From: Luteimicrobium xylanilyticum
Lineage (GTDB): Bacteria; Actinomycetota; Actinomycetes; Actinomycetales; Cellulomonadaceae
NCBI RefSeq assembly: GCF_009429125.1
Contig: NZ_CP045529.1
Coordinates: 1 to 64,000 of the forward strand
DNA: 64,000 nt
Direction of reading: 5' to 3'
This document shows, one piece after another, positions 47,001-55,640 of the stretch. The number at the start of each line of letters is the position of its first letter. Position 1 is the stretch's first letter. Position numbers and translations under genes: made by a program. The notes under the pieces are model-generated. The model saw only the letters and a list, made by a program, of their open reading frames with translations, was not told the DNA's origin and searched no databases.

Positions 47001-47501
47001 ACCAACGTCGACACCGTGCCGCGTCAGGTGTGGGACGACGTCAAGGAGCTGCTCGTCGAGCGGGGGATGACGCACCGCGAGTTCGCCGCGGCGATCGGCA
47101 CCCAGTTCGGCGGGAGCACGCTCTGGAAGCACGAGCCTTCACGGCAGCGGCTCGGTCGGATCGCCGCGGTGCTCGAGTCCGAGGAGCTCGAGATCATGGC
47201 CGTGAATGATCTGATGTGGGACGAGATCGTCGCGATCGAGCCGATGGGGGAGAAGCAGGTCTTCGACGCGACGGTCGTCGGGACGCACAACTTCATCGCT
47301 AATGGTGTTGCTCTGCACAACAGTATCGAGCAGGACGCGGACATGGTGATCCTGCTCCACCGCGAGGACGCCTACGAGCGCGAGTCTCCGCGAGCGGGGG
47401 AGGCCGACCTCATCGTCGCCAAGCACCGCAACGGTCCGACCGACGTCATCACCGTCGCGTTCCAGGGCCACTACTCGCGGTTCGTCGACATGCAGATGTA
47501 G
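44028..47501 (+). CDS. dnaB: Replicative DNA helicase DnaB with two inteins
   Basis: The 1157-residue precursor contains a 458-residue DnaB helicase once the two inteins are removed, a normal length. The N-terminal domain (TPPQDVAAEQSVLGSMLI) binds primase and the RecA-like motor follows. The Walker A lysine is residue 232: ARPAIGK, then intein 1, then STLGID. Walker B is LVVIDYLQLM and SDLRESG leads into intein 2 before SIEQDADMVILLHRED. Both insertion sites are known DnaB intein sites. Splicing is required for activity. The ATG at 44028 gives the usual N-terminus, with AAGGGG upstream. Confidence 0.96.
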   Translation: MSIDELEAGYDAPDAAPGGGFDRTPPQDVAAEQSVLGSMLISKDAIADVVEEIRGADFYRPAHETIYDSILDLYGRGEPADAITVVAELTKLGELQRVGGAPYLHDLISRVPTAANAGYYARIVRERAILRRLVQAGTRVVQLGYATDGGDVDEIVNNAQAEVYAVTERRASEDYVPLAEILGPTVDEIEAAGHRGEGMVGVPTGFADLDRLTNGLHPGQMIVVAARPAIGKALALDTPLPTPTGWTTMGDVQVGDELLAADGTPTRVVRATEVLVDRPCYRVAFDDGTQVVADALHEWSTSTRDSRRTSGLEGTVRTTEELAATVHADTPDRRANHAVATTAPLVLPDVAPAVPPRVVGSAVARGELARVPLEYLRAGELQRRELLAGIADDAGHVLRSGLVSLDLATGSVADDVRELVVGLGYRTDPVAETGAATVVFEADDDVFARDDLRLLHKELRPSRRFAARLVVSVEQVESVPVRCVEIDHPDHLYLATRAMVPTHNSTLGIDIVRSAAIKHNQAAVVFSLEMSRNEITMRLLAAEARIHLQKLRNGQLGDEDWQKLAATMGKISEAPLFIDDSPNMTLTEIRAKCRRLKQRHNLKLVVIDYLQLMTSGKRVESRQQEVSEFSRALKLLAKELEVPVIAISQLNRGAEQRTDKKPAMSDLRESGCLTEDTRILRADTGAETTMGELFALGARDVPVWALNDRLQYVRRHLTHVFPTGVKPVFRVRLASGKEVEATANHPFLTYGGWTALGELEVGSRVGVPRHVPGPERCAEWDDRKVIMLAHLLGDGSFVKRQPIRYASIDEKNLAIVSEAAGAFGITPIRDDYAAARVTTLRLPAPYRLARGRGNPIAEWLDDLGLFGLRSHEKFVPEGVFHLPKAQIALFLRHIWATDGSVTVNANGQSGRIYYASTSRRLIDDLSRLFLRFGISTRLRTATAKADYRPGYTLDVSGLDDQRRFLQEIGVHGERGESAARLLEIIRDKQANTNVDTVPRQVWDDVKELLVERGMTHREFAAAIGTQFGGSTLWKHEPSRQRLGRIAAVLESEELEIMAVNDLMWDEIVAIEPMGEKQVFDATVVGTHNFIANGVALHNSIEQDADMVILLHREDAYERESPRAGEADLIVAKHRNGPTDVITVAFQGHYSRFVDMQM
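44724..45539 (+). other. Intein 1 in DnaB (P-loop site), class 3-like
   Basis: The 272-residue intein (DnaB residues 233-504) starts with Ala, not Cys or Ser: ALALDTPLPTPTGWTTMGDV. Block B reads ALHEWST, giving His and the Trp; block F reads VRCVEIDHPDHLYL with a Cys; the end is VPTHN before Ser. This Trp-Cys-Thr set is the signature of class 3 inteins, where the block F Cys is the first nucleophile. A residual LAGLIDADG-like motif (LLAGIADDAGHV) suggests a decayed endonuclease. Confidence 0.85.
46041..47321 (+). other. Intein 2 in DnaB, class 1 with LAGLIDADG endonuclease
   Basis: The 427-residue intein (DnaB residues 672-1098) starts CLTEDTRILR. Block B is TANHPFLTYGGW with the T-x-x-H motif, and it ends FIANGVALHN before Ser. 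Two LAGLIDADG motifs (MLAHLLGDGSFV and LRHIWATDGSVT) mark a homing endonuclease that could still be active. It occupies the site between RESG and SIEQD, also used in mycobacterial DnaB. Confidence 0.93.
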
Positions 47502-47537
47502 TGACATAGGCGCCGTGTCGGTGCGCGCCCAGACACA

Positions 47538-47587
47538 TGTCGACGTGCAGCCTACTTTTCCGTATATAGCACGTTTGTTACCTACGG
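47538..47587 (+). repeat. Left 50-bp direct repeat of the dnaB-adjacent island
   Basis: It matches 55628-55677 at 42 of 50 positions with no gaps; the first 15 bases, TGTCGACGTGCAGCC, are identical. It lies 37 bases after the dnaB stop. The stretch from here to 47818 contains no gene I can support. Confidence 0.8.
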
Positions 47588-47818
47588 ACTCCTGACAAAC
47601 ATCAGTGACGGAAGCGCGCCTAGATTCCAGGATCCTCCGTTCCCGTTGGGAGCGCGGTTGGCGTTCCCGCCTGGGTAGCTGGCGGGGCAGTGGCCGCCTG
47701 GTGGGCGCATGATGTGACCCACCATCCCCCCAACCGCTCGGTGCAGTTCAGCACGTCGGGAAGCAGGGCCGGGTTGCCTACGGACTCCCAACATGAGGCG
47801 GTCACGAGGGGGCGGCAC

Positions 47819-50800
47819 TCAGTCGAGCTGCCAGACATTGATGTGGCCCCTACCGTCCCTCCGGGACTTTCCGATGATGCTCGCATTCCTTAGTAGGTCG
47901 ATGATTCTCTTGTGCGCATCGTCGTCGGGCACCTGGACCTTTCGGCCGCCGCGGTCGCACAGGTCTGCGTACGCCCCGCCCAGAGCGCGTAGGTGCGGGA
48001 CCAGCGCGTCCCCCGCGAGGCCCGACCTGGCCAGGAGGGGAACCATCAGGGCCGCAGAGACTCCGCCCTCCAGGAGCCCGAGCTGCGGTCCGTCGAGCGT
48101 CAGCTCGTGGCTCAGGCAGTACTCGGCGACTGCGACACAAGCGGCGCCGGGGGCGCCGGCAAGATAGGCGCTCAGGTTCGTGACGAGGGTGCTCTTGATC
48201 GTGTTGTCGACCTCGTCGGCGTTCATGAGGGCGGCAACACGTTCGACGGTCACCACTGCCGGTGACATGAAAGTGGCGAACTGGGCGGAGACTGCGACGG
48301 CTGATGCGAAGGCGGCAGGGTTGGAGACGACGGACGGCGCGAAAGTCGCCGCGGTGTCCTCGACGAGGCCGTGCACGAGCAGCAGTCTCAAGATGCTCGT
48401 GGGTTCATCCGGAATCTCCTCAGCGGTCAGGTGCCGTGCGAACGGTGCATCCGACACGAGGGCGACCCGCTTGGCCGGGTCCGGAATCGCCTGGAAGGCG
48501 CTGACGATGGCAACCACCACGGACGTAGACGTGGCAGACGTGTCCCAGCCGACGACCCGTCCCGACGTTTCCAGAAAAGTCGCCAGCGGGGCGTCGACAG
48601 ACCGGTCCGAGACGTACGCACTCAGGTTGGCGACGCTCGCGGTGAAGCGTCCATGCTCGGCCAGGTTCGGCCAGGTGCTCGTCGGCGCGTCCGTCACGTC
48701 TTCGAGCACGCACTCCGGGCTGGCGCGCGCCACGACCGAGTCGATGAGCGCAGCCTCGTGGTCGCCGATCGAATGCAGGACGTCGGCGAACGTGGCAGGG
48801 TCGTCGACGGTCGGCTTCATGCCGGTCGCGTCCAGGTAGTCGTCCAGGTGGTCAAGGACGGCCGCGTGCACGGCGGGCTCTTCCGCAGCGAGCTGATCCA
48901 GGCTCAGCGACGCCAGCCCTGCCGGCCGGGTGTCATTCGAGGTGGCACGGGCGAGGTTCGACGCGGTTATCGGGTAGGCGCCCGCCTTCTTGATCGGGGG
49001 TAATGCAGCGTCCGCGACCGGTCCGAGGTCGGCGAAGACGGCGCCGATCTGCAGCGCGAGCTGGGCAGCGCGTTCGCTCGCCGTGGTGCCACAGATCGAG
49101 GCCAGCTCGGGGTAGTTCTCCTCGACGAACCGTCGCGCGGTGGGTCGGAGGTTGTAGGCGACGTCATCGCTCCACCACACGAGCGCCGCGTCGACCATGC
49201 CCCGTTGGCGGACGAGGTCCACCTGAGCGTCCTCGGTCAGATAGGTCAGAATGTCGGGCCACATCGGGGCGAGTGCCTCGACGAACGCGCCGGGACGGTC
49301 CCCGTGCTCGGTGTAGGCGGCGAGCAGCCGGACTTCGTCGGCTCCCATCCGCGGGATGTTCGCGATGACACTGCGGGCCTGCTGCGGGTGGGAGGCGAGC
49401 AGGTGGTCGAGCAGCGTGACGTTGTAGGTGCCGACGTCCTCGAGTGCGTGCGGTCGGTCGTTCAGCACGGCGTCGACGTCCGGACCGGTCAGCGGATACA
49501 GCAGGTCCGGGACGCCCCGGTCGACGTTCCGCTGGACGAACCTCATCGCGTTGCGCGAGATCTGCTCGGCGTAGAACGGAGCGATATCCAGGCTGAAGTA
49601 CTCGTCCAGGTAGCCGTGCTGCACCATGTCGGCTGCGAGGTCTGACCCGAGGATCCGTCTGGTTGCCTTTGCAAACGTCTCTCCTGACCTGGTCGGTGTG
49701 CCAGGCGACGCATACAGCCGTTCCCAGGTGGCGCGGGTGAGCATTGCGACGGTTCCCTCGAGTCTCGCGAGCTCGCGCTCCACCTGGGGCCGCGCCTCCG
49801 CGTCCCAGCGCTCGGCGGTCAGAGCCTCGCCGAGTAGCCGCCCCACGAACTGTGGTGTCAGCGGAATCGACGGTCCGTTGGACATTGTCATCGACGCGTT
49901 GCTTTGTCCTGCGGCGACGTCGCGCCAGAACTCCGGGGACGTGAGGAGCGCCTGCGGAGCGGAACGAGCGTACGGCGGAAGGGTGATCTGTGCCCCGAGC
50001 TCGCTCATAATCAGGTGCAGTCTGTTCCCGAGCGCCTCGCTGCGGTACGCCGCGGCGTCCTGGTTGACGAGCGCGGAGCGCAGCTCCTGGATGCGCTTCG
50101 TCCGCTCATCGACGTTGCAGGTCACCAAGTCTCGGCCGAGCCGGTAGAGGTCGTCGAGGTTGCTGGTGCCGAGCCGGATCCTCTCGAAGTCCTGCAGGTG
50201 GACGTTCTTGTAGACGACGACGGCCAGCAACCCGTCCGCATCGAGGTCGGGAACCGGGTGCGGTCCGTCGACGAGGCGGTGGTAGAACACCTTGAACTCG
50301 TTGCGGACGTTCGTCACGAGCCTCATGTCTGCGATGTGCCGGGCCACGATGTCCAGCAGGCGGTCGCTGACGCCGTAGCCGTCCTTCCGGAATGCCTTCG
50401 TCATGACGTCCCGTGCGTTCTCCCGGGTGATGAACGGTACGACCGGGATGACGAGGTCGAAGAACTTTGTCCGGTTCGCTCTCTGGACGTCCTGCCTGGC
50501 GACGTCCGATCGCCTGTTCGTCGGATTGCCGTTCTCCGCTGTGTCGGTCGCGCTGCTGCTCGACGCCTCCAGGAGGTCGTCCTCGAGCTTCTGGAACAGC
50601 GAGTCGCGCATCGCGTACACGAACCGCACCGGTCTGGAGACCAACTGCGGGGCCGAGTTGAGCAGTGTGTTCAGGGAACGCAGCGTCTCGAAGATTCCAG
50701 TGTCGTCGAACCTGTCGATGTCCTCGAAGATGACGAGGTCGTACTCGGTGACCTCGAAGAAGTAGACGATCTCGTCGAGGTATTCGTCGAAGTAGGTCGT

Positions 50801-51412
50801 GGGCGTCATTCGCGACAGCTTGATGTTCGCCGGGCCTGCAGCCACCTCGTCGACGGACACGCGGCCACGCATCATCCGTCGGACGAGGTAGGTGACGGCG
50901 CCGACTAGGAGGAACGTGACGACAAACGCGAGCGCAGGGTTGGAGAACCCGTGCCGGACCTGCGAGGCGATGCTCCGACCGAACGTTACGGAAATCGCTC
51001 CCACGGCCCCGACGAGTGCCGCCAGCAGGAGGCCGTCTCTTCTACGCCCACGCGAGGTCCGGTCGAAGCGTGAGCGCGGCGCCTTCGCGGGCTCGACCGT
51101 ATAGAGGATCTGTTTGACGACCTCTTTCTGGATCTGGTTCGTCAGGTCCGCGTCTGGGTCCAGGCCCATGCTCGACAGCGAGACGTTCAGCGTCTTGTGC
51201 TTCTCGGTCTCCGCGAGCTTGACGAGGACGCTGCTCTTGCCGGTTCCGTAGGCCCCTGTCAGCGCGACGTTTCGAACGTCGGCCTCGTTGAGCGCAGCAT
51301 CGAGGAGGCGGAGGTAGATCTCGTGATGCTCTCGCTCGTACTGCGGAGTCAGCAAGTCCAGGTCGAACGGGAGCGGCCGAGCCGTGCTGGGGTCGCCTTC
51401 TCGCTGTGGCAT
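47819..51412 (-). CDS. YobI-type membrane-associated P-loop NTPase
   Basis: The 1197-residue protein fits the YobI-like NTPase family. Walker A is TGAYGTGKSSVLVKL near residue 55. Two membrane helices follow near residues 130-175 (LLLAALVGAVGAISVTF and PALAFVVTFLLVGAVTYLV). The Walker B-like YDLVIFEDIDRFDD lies near 240. The C-terminal 800 residues are mostly helical and repeat-like. TAGCAT lies 6 bases before the ATG with no ribosome site, suggesting a leaderless mRNA. Related NTPases often sit in variable islands. A defence role is possible but unproven. Confidence 0.8.
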   Translation of the reverse strand: MPQREGDPSTARPLPFDLDLLTPQYEREHHEIYLRLLDAALNEADVRNVALTGAYGTGKSSVLVKLAETEKHKTLNVSLSSMGLDPDADLTNQIQKEVVKQILYTVEPAKAPRSRFDRTSRGRRRDGLLLAALVGAVGAISVTFGRSIASQVRHGFSNPALAFVVTFLLVGAVTYLVRRMMRGRVSVDEVAAGPANIKLSRMTPTTYFDEYLDEIVYFFEVTEYDLVIFEDIDRFDDTGIFETLRSLNTLLNSAPQLVSRPVRFVYAMRDSLFQKLEDDLLEASSSSATDTAENGNPTNRRSDVARQDVQRANRTKFFDLVIPVVPFITRENARDVMTKAFRKDGYGVSDRLLDIVARHIADMRLVTNVRNEFKVFYHRLVDGPHPVPDLDADGLLAVVVYKNVHLQDFERIRLGTSNLDDLYRLGRDLVTCNVDERTKRIQELRSALVNQDAAAYRSEALGNRLHLIMSELGAQITLPPYARSAPQALLTSPEFWRDVAAGQSNASMTMSNGPSIPLTPQFVGRLLGEALTAERWDAEARPQVERELARLEGTVAMLTRATWERLYASPGTPTRSGETFAKATRRILGSDLAADMVQHGYLDEYFSLDIAPFYAEQISRNAMRFVQRNVDRGVPDLLYPLTGPDVDAVLNDRPHALEDVGTYNVTLLDHLLASHPQQARSVIANIPRMGADEVRLLAAYTEHGDRPGAFVEALAPMWPDILTYLTEDAQVDLVRQRGMVDAALVWWSDDVAYNLRPTARRFVEENYPELASICGTTASERAAQLALQIGAVFADLGPVADAALPPIKKAGAYPITASNLARATSNDTRPAGLASLSLDQLAAEEPAVHAAVLDHLDDYLDATGMKPTVDDPATFADVLHSIGDHEAALIDSVVARASPECVLEDVTDAPTSTWPNLAEHGRFTASVANLSAYVSDRSVDAPLATFLETSGRVVGWDTSATSTSVVVAIVSAFQAIPDPAKRVALVSDAPFARHLTAEEIPDEPTSILRLLLVHGLVEDTAATFAPSVVSNPAAFASAVAVSAQFATFMSPAVVTVERVAALMNADEVDNTIKSTLVTNLSAYLAGAPGAACVAVAEYCLSHELTLDGPQLGLLEGGVSAALMVPLLARSGLAGDALVPHLRALGGAYADLCDRGGRKVQVPDDDAHKRIIDLLRNASIIGKSRRDGRGHINVWQLD

Positions 51413-51765
51413 GTTGCGATGCTATTGGGCGGCGGGTGCGACTCCTCCGGTGGCACGCGCGCGCCCGCTCAGCGGGCCCGCGACTCAGTCGATACGAAGC
51501 ACCCGCGGTCGCCTCTTAACAGTCGAGTGGGCTGCTTGTTGGTCGGCTCACGTGCGGGGTACGCGGACCGACTTCGCTTGCGCCGTCAAGTTTCACTCCA
51601 CAGCGATCGCGTTGCACCAAGCTCCCGGCCGGGTGGCCACCGACGTGGGCTCCGCTCGCTATACGCCGGCCACAGGTGGTTCCGACTTCCAGATCGCGAT
51701 GGTGTGGCGCGAGCCGTGTGATGGGACAGGGTCCGTCGCAGATCCCGTCGCCGTGATTGCGGGTC
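51413..51765. other. Intergenic stretch upstream of the YobI-type gene
   Basis: Open frames here lack protein character. It probably holds the YobI-type promoter (TAGCAT at the 5' end) and the end of the upstream gene's transcript. Nothing else is evident. Confidence 0.5.
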
Positions 51766-52386
51766 TCAGGTCCCGAGCTCGCGTTCACGTCGCGCGTGTT
51801 CCGCGCGGGCGGCCAGGATCTCTTCGTCGGACGGTTCGACGCCGCCGTTGACTTCGCGCACCCGCTCTCCCCAGGTGTCGGCCGTTTGGGGGACGTACGG
51901 CCAACCTGAGGGGTGCTCGAGCTCGTACTGGCGTTCGGCAATCGTGAAGTCCCGAAGGCGGAGTGCCTGGTCGAGCGTGAGGGGTCGGCGCGACAACCTT
52001 GCGATCACGACGTCCAGGGGAGGCACGTGTACTCGCTCGGGCGGGTCGACGAGCTCGTTGTCAGGCGGTGGGTAGTCAGCCTGGAGCCAGTTCAGACGAC
52101 GCAAGAGCTCTCTGGCAACGGCTAGTGGACCTTCGCCGTCGACCTGGCTGGACTCGCACCGGGCGGACTCCACGAGCCGCTCGATCTCAGTGCGGAGCCG
52201 CTGGTATCGGACCCTGCGGTAGTGGAACTGCGAACGACAGCGACTCGAGCAGAAGCACGGGGGCCTCCCTGCGACTCCACCCGGATGTTTGCACTCACGT
52301 GCGCACCCTGGGTTTCCGCAGGGCTTCGTACGAGGCACGAGCGAGTCGAGTTGGGCGGCATAGCGAACGAGTTCGTCGTCGATCAT
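51766..52386 (-). CDS. Cys-rich putative zinc-finger protein of unknown function
   Basis: The 206-residue protein has a Cys cluster in its first 52 residues: CGNPGCAREC followed by CFCSSRCRSQFHYRRVRYQ, a zinc-binding pattern. The rest is charged and helical and ends in an Arg/Glu-rich coil. It is on the same strand as the YobI-type gene, 353 bases away. No ribosome site is clear. The function is unknown. Confidence 0.6.
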   Translation of the reverse strand: MIDDELVRYAAQLDSLVPRTKPCGNPGCARECKHPGGVAGRPPCFCSSRCRSQFHYRRVRYQRLRTEIERLVESARCESSQVDGEGPLAVARELLRRLNWLQADYPPPDNELVDPPERVHVPPLDVVIARLSRRPLTLDQALRLRDFTIAERQYELEHPSGWPYVPQTADTWGERVREVNGGVEPSDEEILAARAEHARRERELGT

Positions 52387-52595
52387 CAGCGTTGGGATCG
52401 CTCTCTGCGCGGCTCCATCCTCAGAAGCTGGTCGTCAGAAACATATCGTTGACGCAGGTCAGGGCAAGAGTTGGCGTGTCTGGCCCCGCATCCACCGACC
52501 CGTCGGAGTTCTCCTGTGGATAACTCGGGACTGCTGCACGGATAGGTGACATCCGACGTGTGGTGCCGTGAGGCGCTGCTGGAAGGATGTTCATC

Positions 52596-52884
52596 GTGCC
52601 CGCACCCCACCCCAAGGAGTTCCGCGACGATGTCGTGGCCGTCGCCCGTCGCGGCGAGGCCCCGGTCAAGCAGATCGCGAAGGACTTCGGGATCTGGCGA
52701 GTCCTGCCTGCGCAACTGGATGCACGCCGCTGACGTCGAGGACGGCGCCAAGCCCGGCGTGACCGCGTCCGAGTCGGCCGAGCTGCGTGAAGCACGTCGC
52801 CGAGTGCGCCTGCTCGAGCAGGAGAACGAGGTCTTGCGCCGGGCTGCGGCGTACTTCGCCCAGGCGCACCTGCCGGGAAAATGA
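52596..52884 (+). pseudogene. IS3 element 1 OrfA (frameshifted)
   Basis: From the GTG, the frame reads PAPHPKEFRDDVVAVARRGE and KQIAKDFGI. After a one-base insertion near 52694 it continues in another frame as ESCLRNWMHAADVEDG, then RLLEQENEVLRRAAAYFAQA. The product is a helix-turn-helix plus leucine zipper. The stop overlaps the orfB ATG. Confidence 0.85.
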
Positions 52885-53768
52885 GCTACCCGCTCGTCCG
52901 TGAGCTCGCCGGCGACGGGATCCCCGTCGCGGTGACGTGCCGGGTGCTCGACCTCGCTCGCCAGCCCTACTACCGGTGGCTCACCGCGCCCGTGACCGCC
53001 CGGGAGATCGAGCAGGCCTACCTCGCCAACGCCCTGTTCGACGCCCACACCGACGACCCGGAGTACGGGTACCGGCTGCTGGTGGACGAGGCCCGGGAGG
53101 CCGGGCACGACGCGTGCGACCGAACCATGTGGGCCCGGTGCGCGGAGAACTCGTGGTGGTGCGTGTTCGGCAAGAAGAAGGGCAAGGGCGGCAAGCGGCC
53201 CGGACCGCCCTCGCACGACGACCTCGTGAACCGCGACTTCACCGCCGAGACCCCGAACGAGCTGTGGCTGACGGATATCACCGAGCACCCCACAGCCGAG
53301 GGCAAGGTCTACCTGTGCGCGATCAAGGACGTGTACTCGAACCGGATCGTGGGCTACTCCATCGACTCGCGGATGAAGTCGTCCCTCGCGGTTCAGGCGC
53401 TCGAGAACGCCGTCGCCAGGCGCGCCGTCGGCGGCAGCGAGGTGGCCGGTTGCATCGTCCACAGCGACAGAGGCAGCCAGTTCCGAAGCCGGAAATTCCT
53501 GGCCGCGCTGCGCACCCACGACCTGGTCGGATCCATGGGCCAGGTCGCCTCCGCGGGCGACAACGCCGCCATGGAATCGTTCTTCGCGCTCCTGCAGAAG
53601 AACGTCCTCGACAGGCGCAGGTGGGCCACCCGCCACGACCTGCGGATCGCGATCATCACCTGGATCGAACGCACCTACCACCGACGCCGCCGACAGCAGC
53701 GGCTGGGACGCTTGACCCCGATCGAGTTCGAGACCATCATCACCACTCAGGTCGCACTCGCCGCCTGA
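52881..53768 (+). CDS. IS3 element 1 transposase OrfB
   Basis: The 295-residue integrase-type transposase is complete, with DDE residues in LTDITEH, VHSDRGSQF and NAAMESFFALLQKN. The OrfA partner is broken, so transposition from this copy may be impaired. Confidence 0.93.
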   Translation: MSYPLVRELAGDGIPVAVTCRVLDLARQPYYRWLTAPVTAREIEQAYLANALFDAHTDDPEYGYRLLVDEAREAGHDACDRTMWARCAENSWWCVFGKKKGKGGKRPGPPSHDDLVNRDFTAETPNELWLTDITEHPTAEGKVYLCAIKDVYSNRIVGYSIDSRMKSSLAVQALENAVARRAVGGSEVAGCIVHSDRGSQFRSRKFLAALRTHDLVGSMGQVASAGDNAAMESFFALLQKNVLDRRRWATRHDLRIAIITWIERTYHRRRRQQRLGRLTPIEFETIITTQVALAA

Positions 53769-53800
53769 GATCACCTGTCACCCGTTCGTGCAGCAGTCCC

Positions 53801-54187
53801 CTCTGTTCAACGAAATGGTGCGGGGCTTCTAGACGGCTAGGAGTGTCCGATCTAGGTTGGCTGACGGGTCAGTGTTCGTTGGTGAACGAGAAGGGCCACC
53901 ACCGTCTGCAAACGGTGATGGCCCGGCGGCCCCTGATGCATCTGGTGGGAAGCGAAGAGACCGCGACATCGAGTCTATTGGTATGCCCGGAGCATGCCTA
54001 GAACAGTCACCGTGCGGTCCGGAGGGTGGGGCCTTGGGCGCGCGGTGGATGTTTCGGACGGTGGGCGAGGCGACGGCAGCGGTCTGGGACTGGGAGCAAG
54101 GACCTCCCGATCCGCGCCGGCTGGTCTCGGTCCGTCGCCCTGCCTCGGATTCGATGTCGCGGCACGTTCCGGTGCGGATGCACAGCT
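53801..54187. other. Inter-IS stretch with a hairpin
   Basis: No supported gene lies here. A 13-bp stem with one G-T pair (53893-53924) could be a terminator or a remnant of another IS end. Confidence 0.45.
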
Positions 54188-54240
54188 TGAAGCGCCCCAG
54201 GTTTGATGCCGCTCCTGTTTGAGTCCAGGAGGATGAGCAC

Positions 54241-54552
54241 ATGCCGAAGAAGATCGATCCTGAGCTGAGGGCGCGCGCGGTGCGTCTGGTCAGTGACCAT
54301 CTCGGGGAGTACCAGAATCTGACGGCGGCCACGATCGCGGTCGCCAAGCAGCTCGGGGTGTCCAGGGAGTCGGTGCGCCGGTGGGTGGCGCAGGCCGCGG
54401 TCGACGACGGGGACCGGCCCGGTGTGAGCACCGAGGAGCTCGCCGAGATCCGCAGGCTGAAGGCCGAGAACAAGCGGCTGCGTGAGGCCAACGAGATCTT
54501 GAAGGCGGCCTCGATTTTCTTCGCGGGGGAGCTCGACCCCCGAAACCACTGA
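54241..54552 (+). CDS. IS3 element 2 OrfA
   Basis: The 103-residue protein has a helix-turn-helix (QLGVSRESVRRWVAQA) and a leucine-zipper-like coil (RLKAENKRLREANEILKAA). It ends in the GELDPRNH region where orfB overlaps in the -1 frame, the usual IS3 frameshift arrangement. Confidence 0.9.
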   Translation: MPKKIDPELRARAVRLVSDHLGEYQNLTAATIAVAKQLGVSRESVRRWVAQAAVDDGDRPGVSTEELAEIRRLKAENKRLREANEILKAASIFFAGELDPRNH

Positions 54553-55522
54553 TCGCAGGGTTCGTCGACCAGATGCGCGCCCAGGGGTATGCCGTCGAGC
54601 CGATCTTGACCGTGCTGGGAGACCAGGGCGTCAAGGTCGCGGCACGCACCTACCGGGCCTCTGGACCCAGACCGGCCGCGCAGTAGCCACGCGCACGGTC
54701 ACGGACGCGGTCGTGATGGACACGGTCCGCGACATCGCGTGGAGGACCAACGAGCGCGACGGGGTGCGCAAGATGACCCCGGAGGGTCTGTACGGGCGGC
54801 GGAAGATGACCGCCCTGGTGCGCCGGGCACTGCCCTACGCGTCCTTCGGTGCGGTTGACCGTGCGATGCGGGCACTGGGGCTTGCCGGGGTGCGCCGCGA
54901 CAAGGGTCTGCGGACCACGGTCCCGGCCAAGGACGGCAAGCGTGCCGGTGACCTGCTGGATCGGGACTTCACCGCCCCGTCCCCGAACCACACCTGGGTC
55001 ACGGACTTCACCTACGTGCGCACGTGGGCCGGATGGACGTATGTCGCGTTCATCGTCGACTGCTACTCCCAGAAGATCGTGTCCTGGCACGCGTCCACCA
55101 CCAAGCACGTCGACCTCGTGATGACCCCGCTGCGGATCGCGCTGTGGACCCGCGACCGCGAAGGCCACCCCGCCCCGCCCGGGCTGATCCACCACTCCGA
55201 CGCCGGGTCGCAGTACACCTCCGTGCGCCTGACCGAACACCTCGCCCTCGAAGGCATCCGGCCCTCGATCGGGTCCGTCGGGGACGCGTACGACAACGCG
55301 CTCATGGAGACGATCAACGGCCTGTACAAGGCCGAGTGCATCCGCACCACGATCTTCTCGGCCGGCCCCTACAAGACGATCAGCGAGGTCGAGTTCGCGA
55401 CCGCTGCCTGGGTCGAGTGGTACAACAACCGCCGCCTGCACAGCTCGCTCGGGATGCTGACCCCCACCGAGTACGAGTCCGCCCACTACGCTGCTCTCAC
55501 CGAGCAGTTCCAACCCGCATAG
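54546..55522 (+). pseudogene. IS3 element 2 transposase OrfB (frameshifted)
   Basis: The frame starts PLIAGFVDQMRAQGYAVEPI and runs to a TAG after ARTYRA. A one-base loss (or two-base gain) near 54660 puts the remainder in another frame, from TQTGRAVATRTVTDAVVMDT onward. DDE residues remain in WVTDFTYVRTW, HHSDAGSQY and ALMETINGLYKAE. Confidence 0.88.
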
Positions 55523-55605
55523 AAGCGGCATCAAACCTGGGGCGCTTCACGGCGCAACACGCCCGGGATCGAGTCAACTATCCCGGCGTGTCAGACCAAT
55601 CTGTC

Positions 55606-55640
55606 CTGCACGTCGACAACACATAACTGTCGACGTGCAG
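55606..55640. repeat. Perfect 13-bp inverted repeat at the island's right edge
   Basis: CTGCACGTCGACA (55606-55618) and TGTCGACGTGCAG (55628-55640) are exact complements around a 9-base spacer. The right arm is also the start of the direct repeat. No downstream T tract, so a terminator is less likely than a protein-binding or recombination site. Confidence 0.75.

Larger units (their letters stand above)
52527..53800 (+). mobile_element. IS3-family element 1
   Basis: The 1274-bp element has inverted ends GGGACTGCTGCACG at both sides and a CTC 3-bp duplication (52524-52526 and 53801-53803). It carries orfA and orfB. orfA is frameshifted. Confidence 0.88.
54188..55549 (+). mobile_element. IS3-family element 2
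   Basis: The element is bounded by inverted TGAAGCGCCCCAGGTTTGAT ends and carries orfA plus a frameshifted orfB. No target duplication is visible. Confidence 0.87.

Noticed and set aside
43710-47132. The very long minus-strand open frame across dnaB, continuous with the MATE gene
   Set aside because: It is an antisense shadow of a GC-rich gene. MATE homology ends at the GTG at 43709, and the plus strand clearly encodes DnaB with inteins.
53857-54222. A 121-codon frame between the two IS3 elements
   Set aside because: Low protein character, runs into the end of IS element 2, no ribosome site, no recognisable family.
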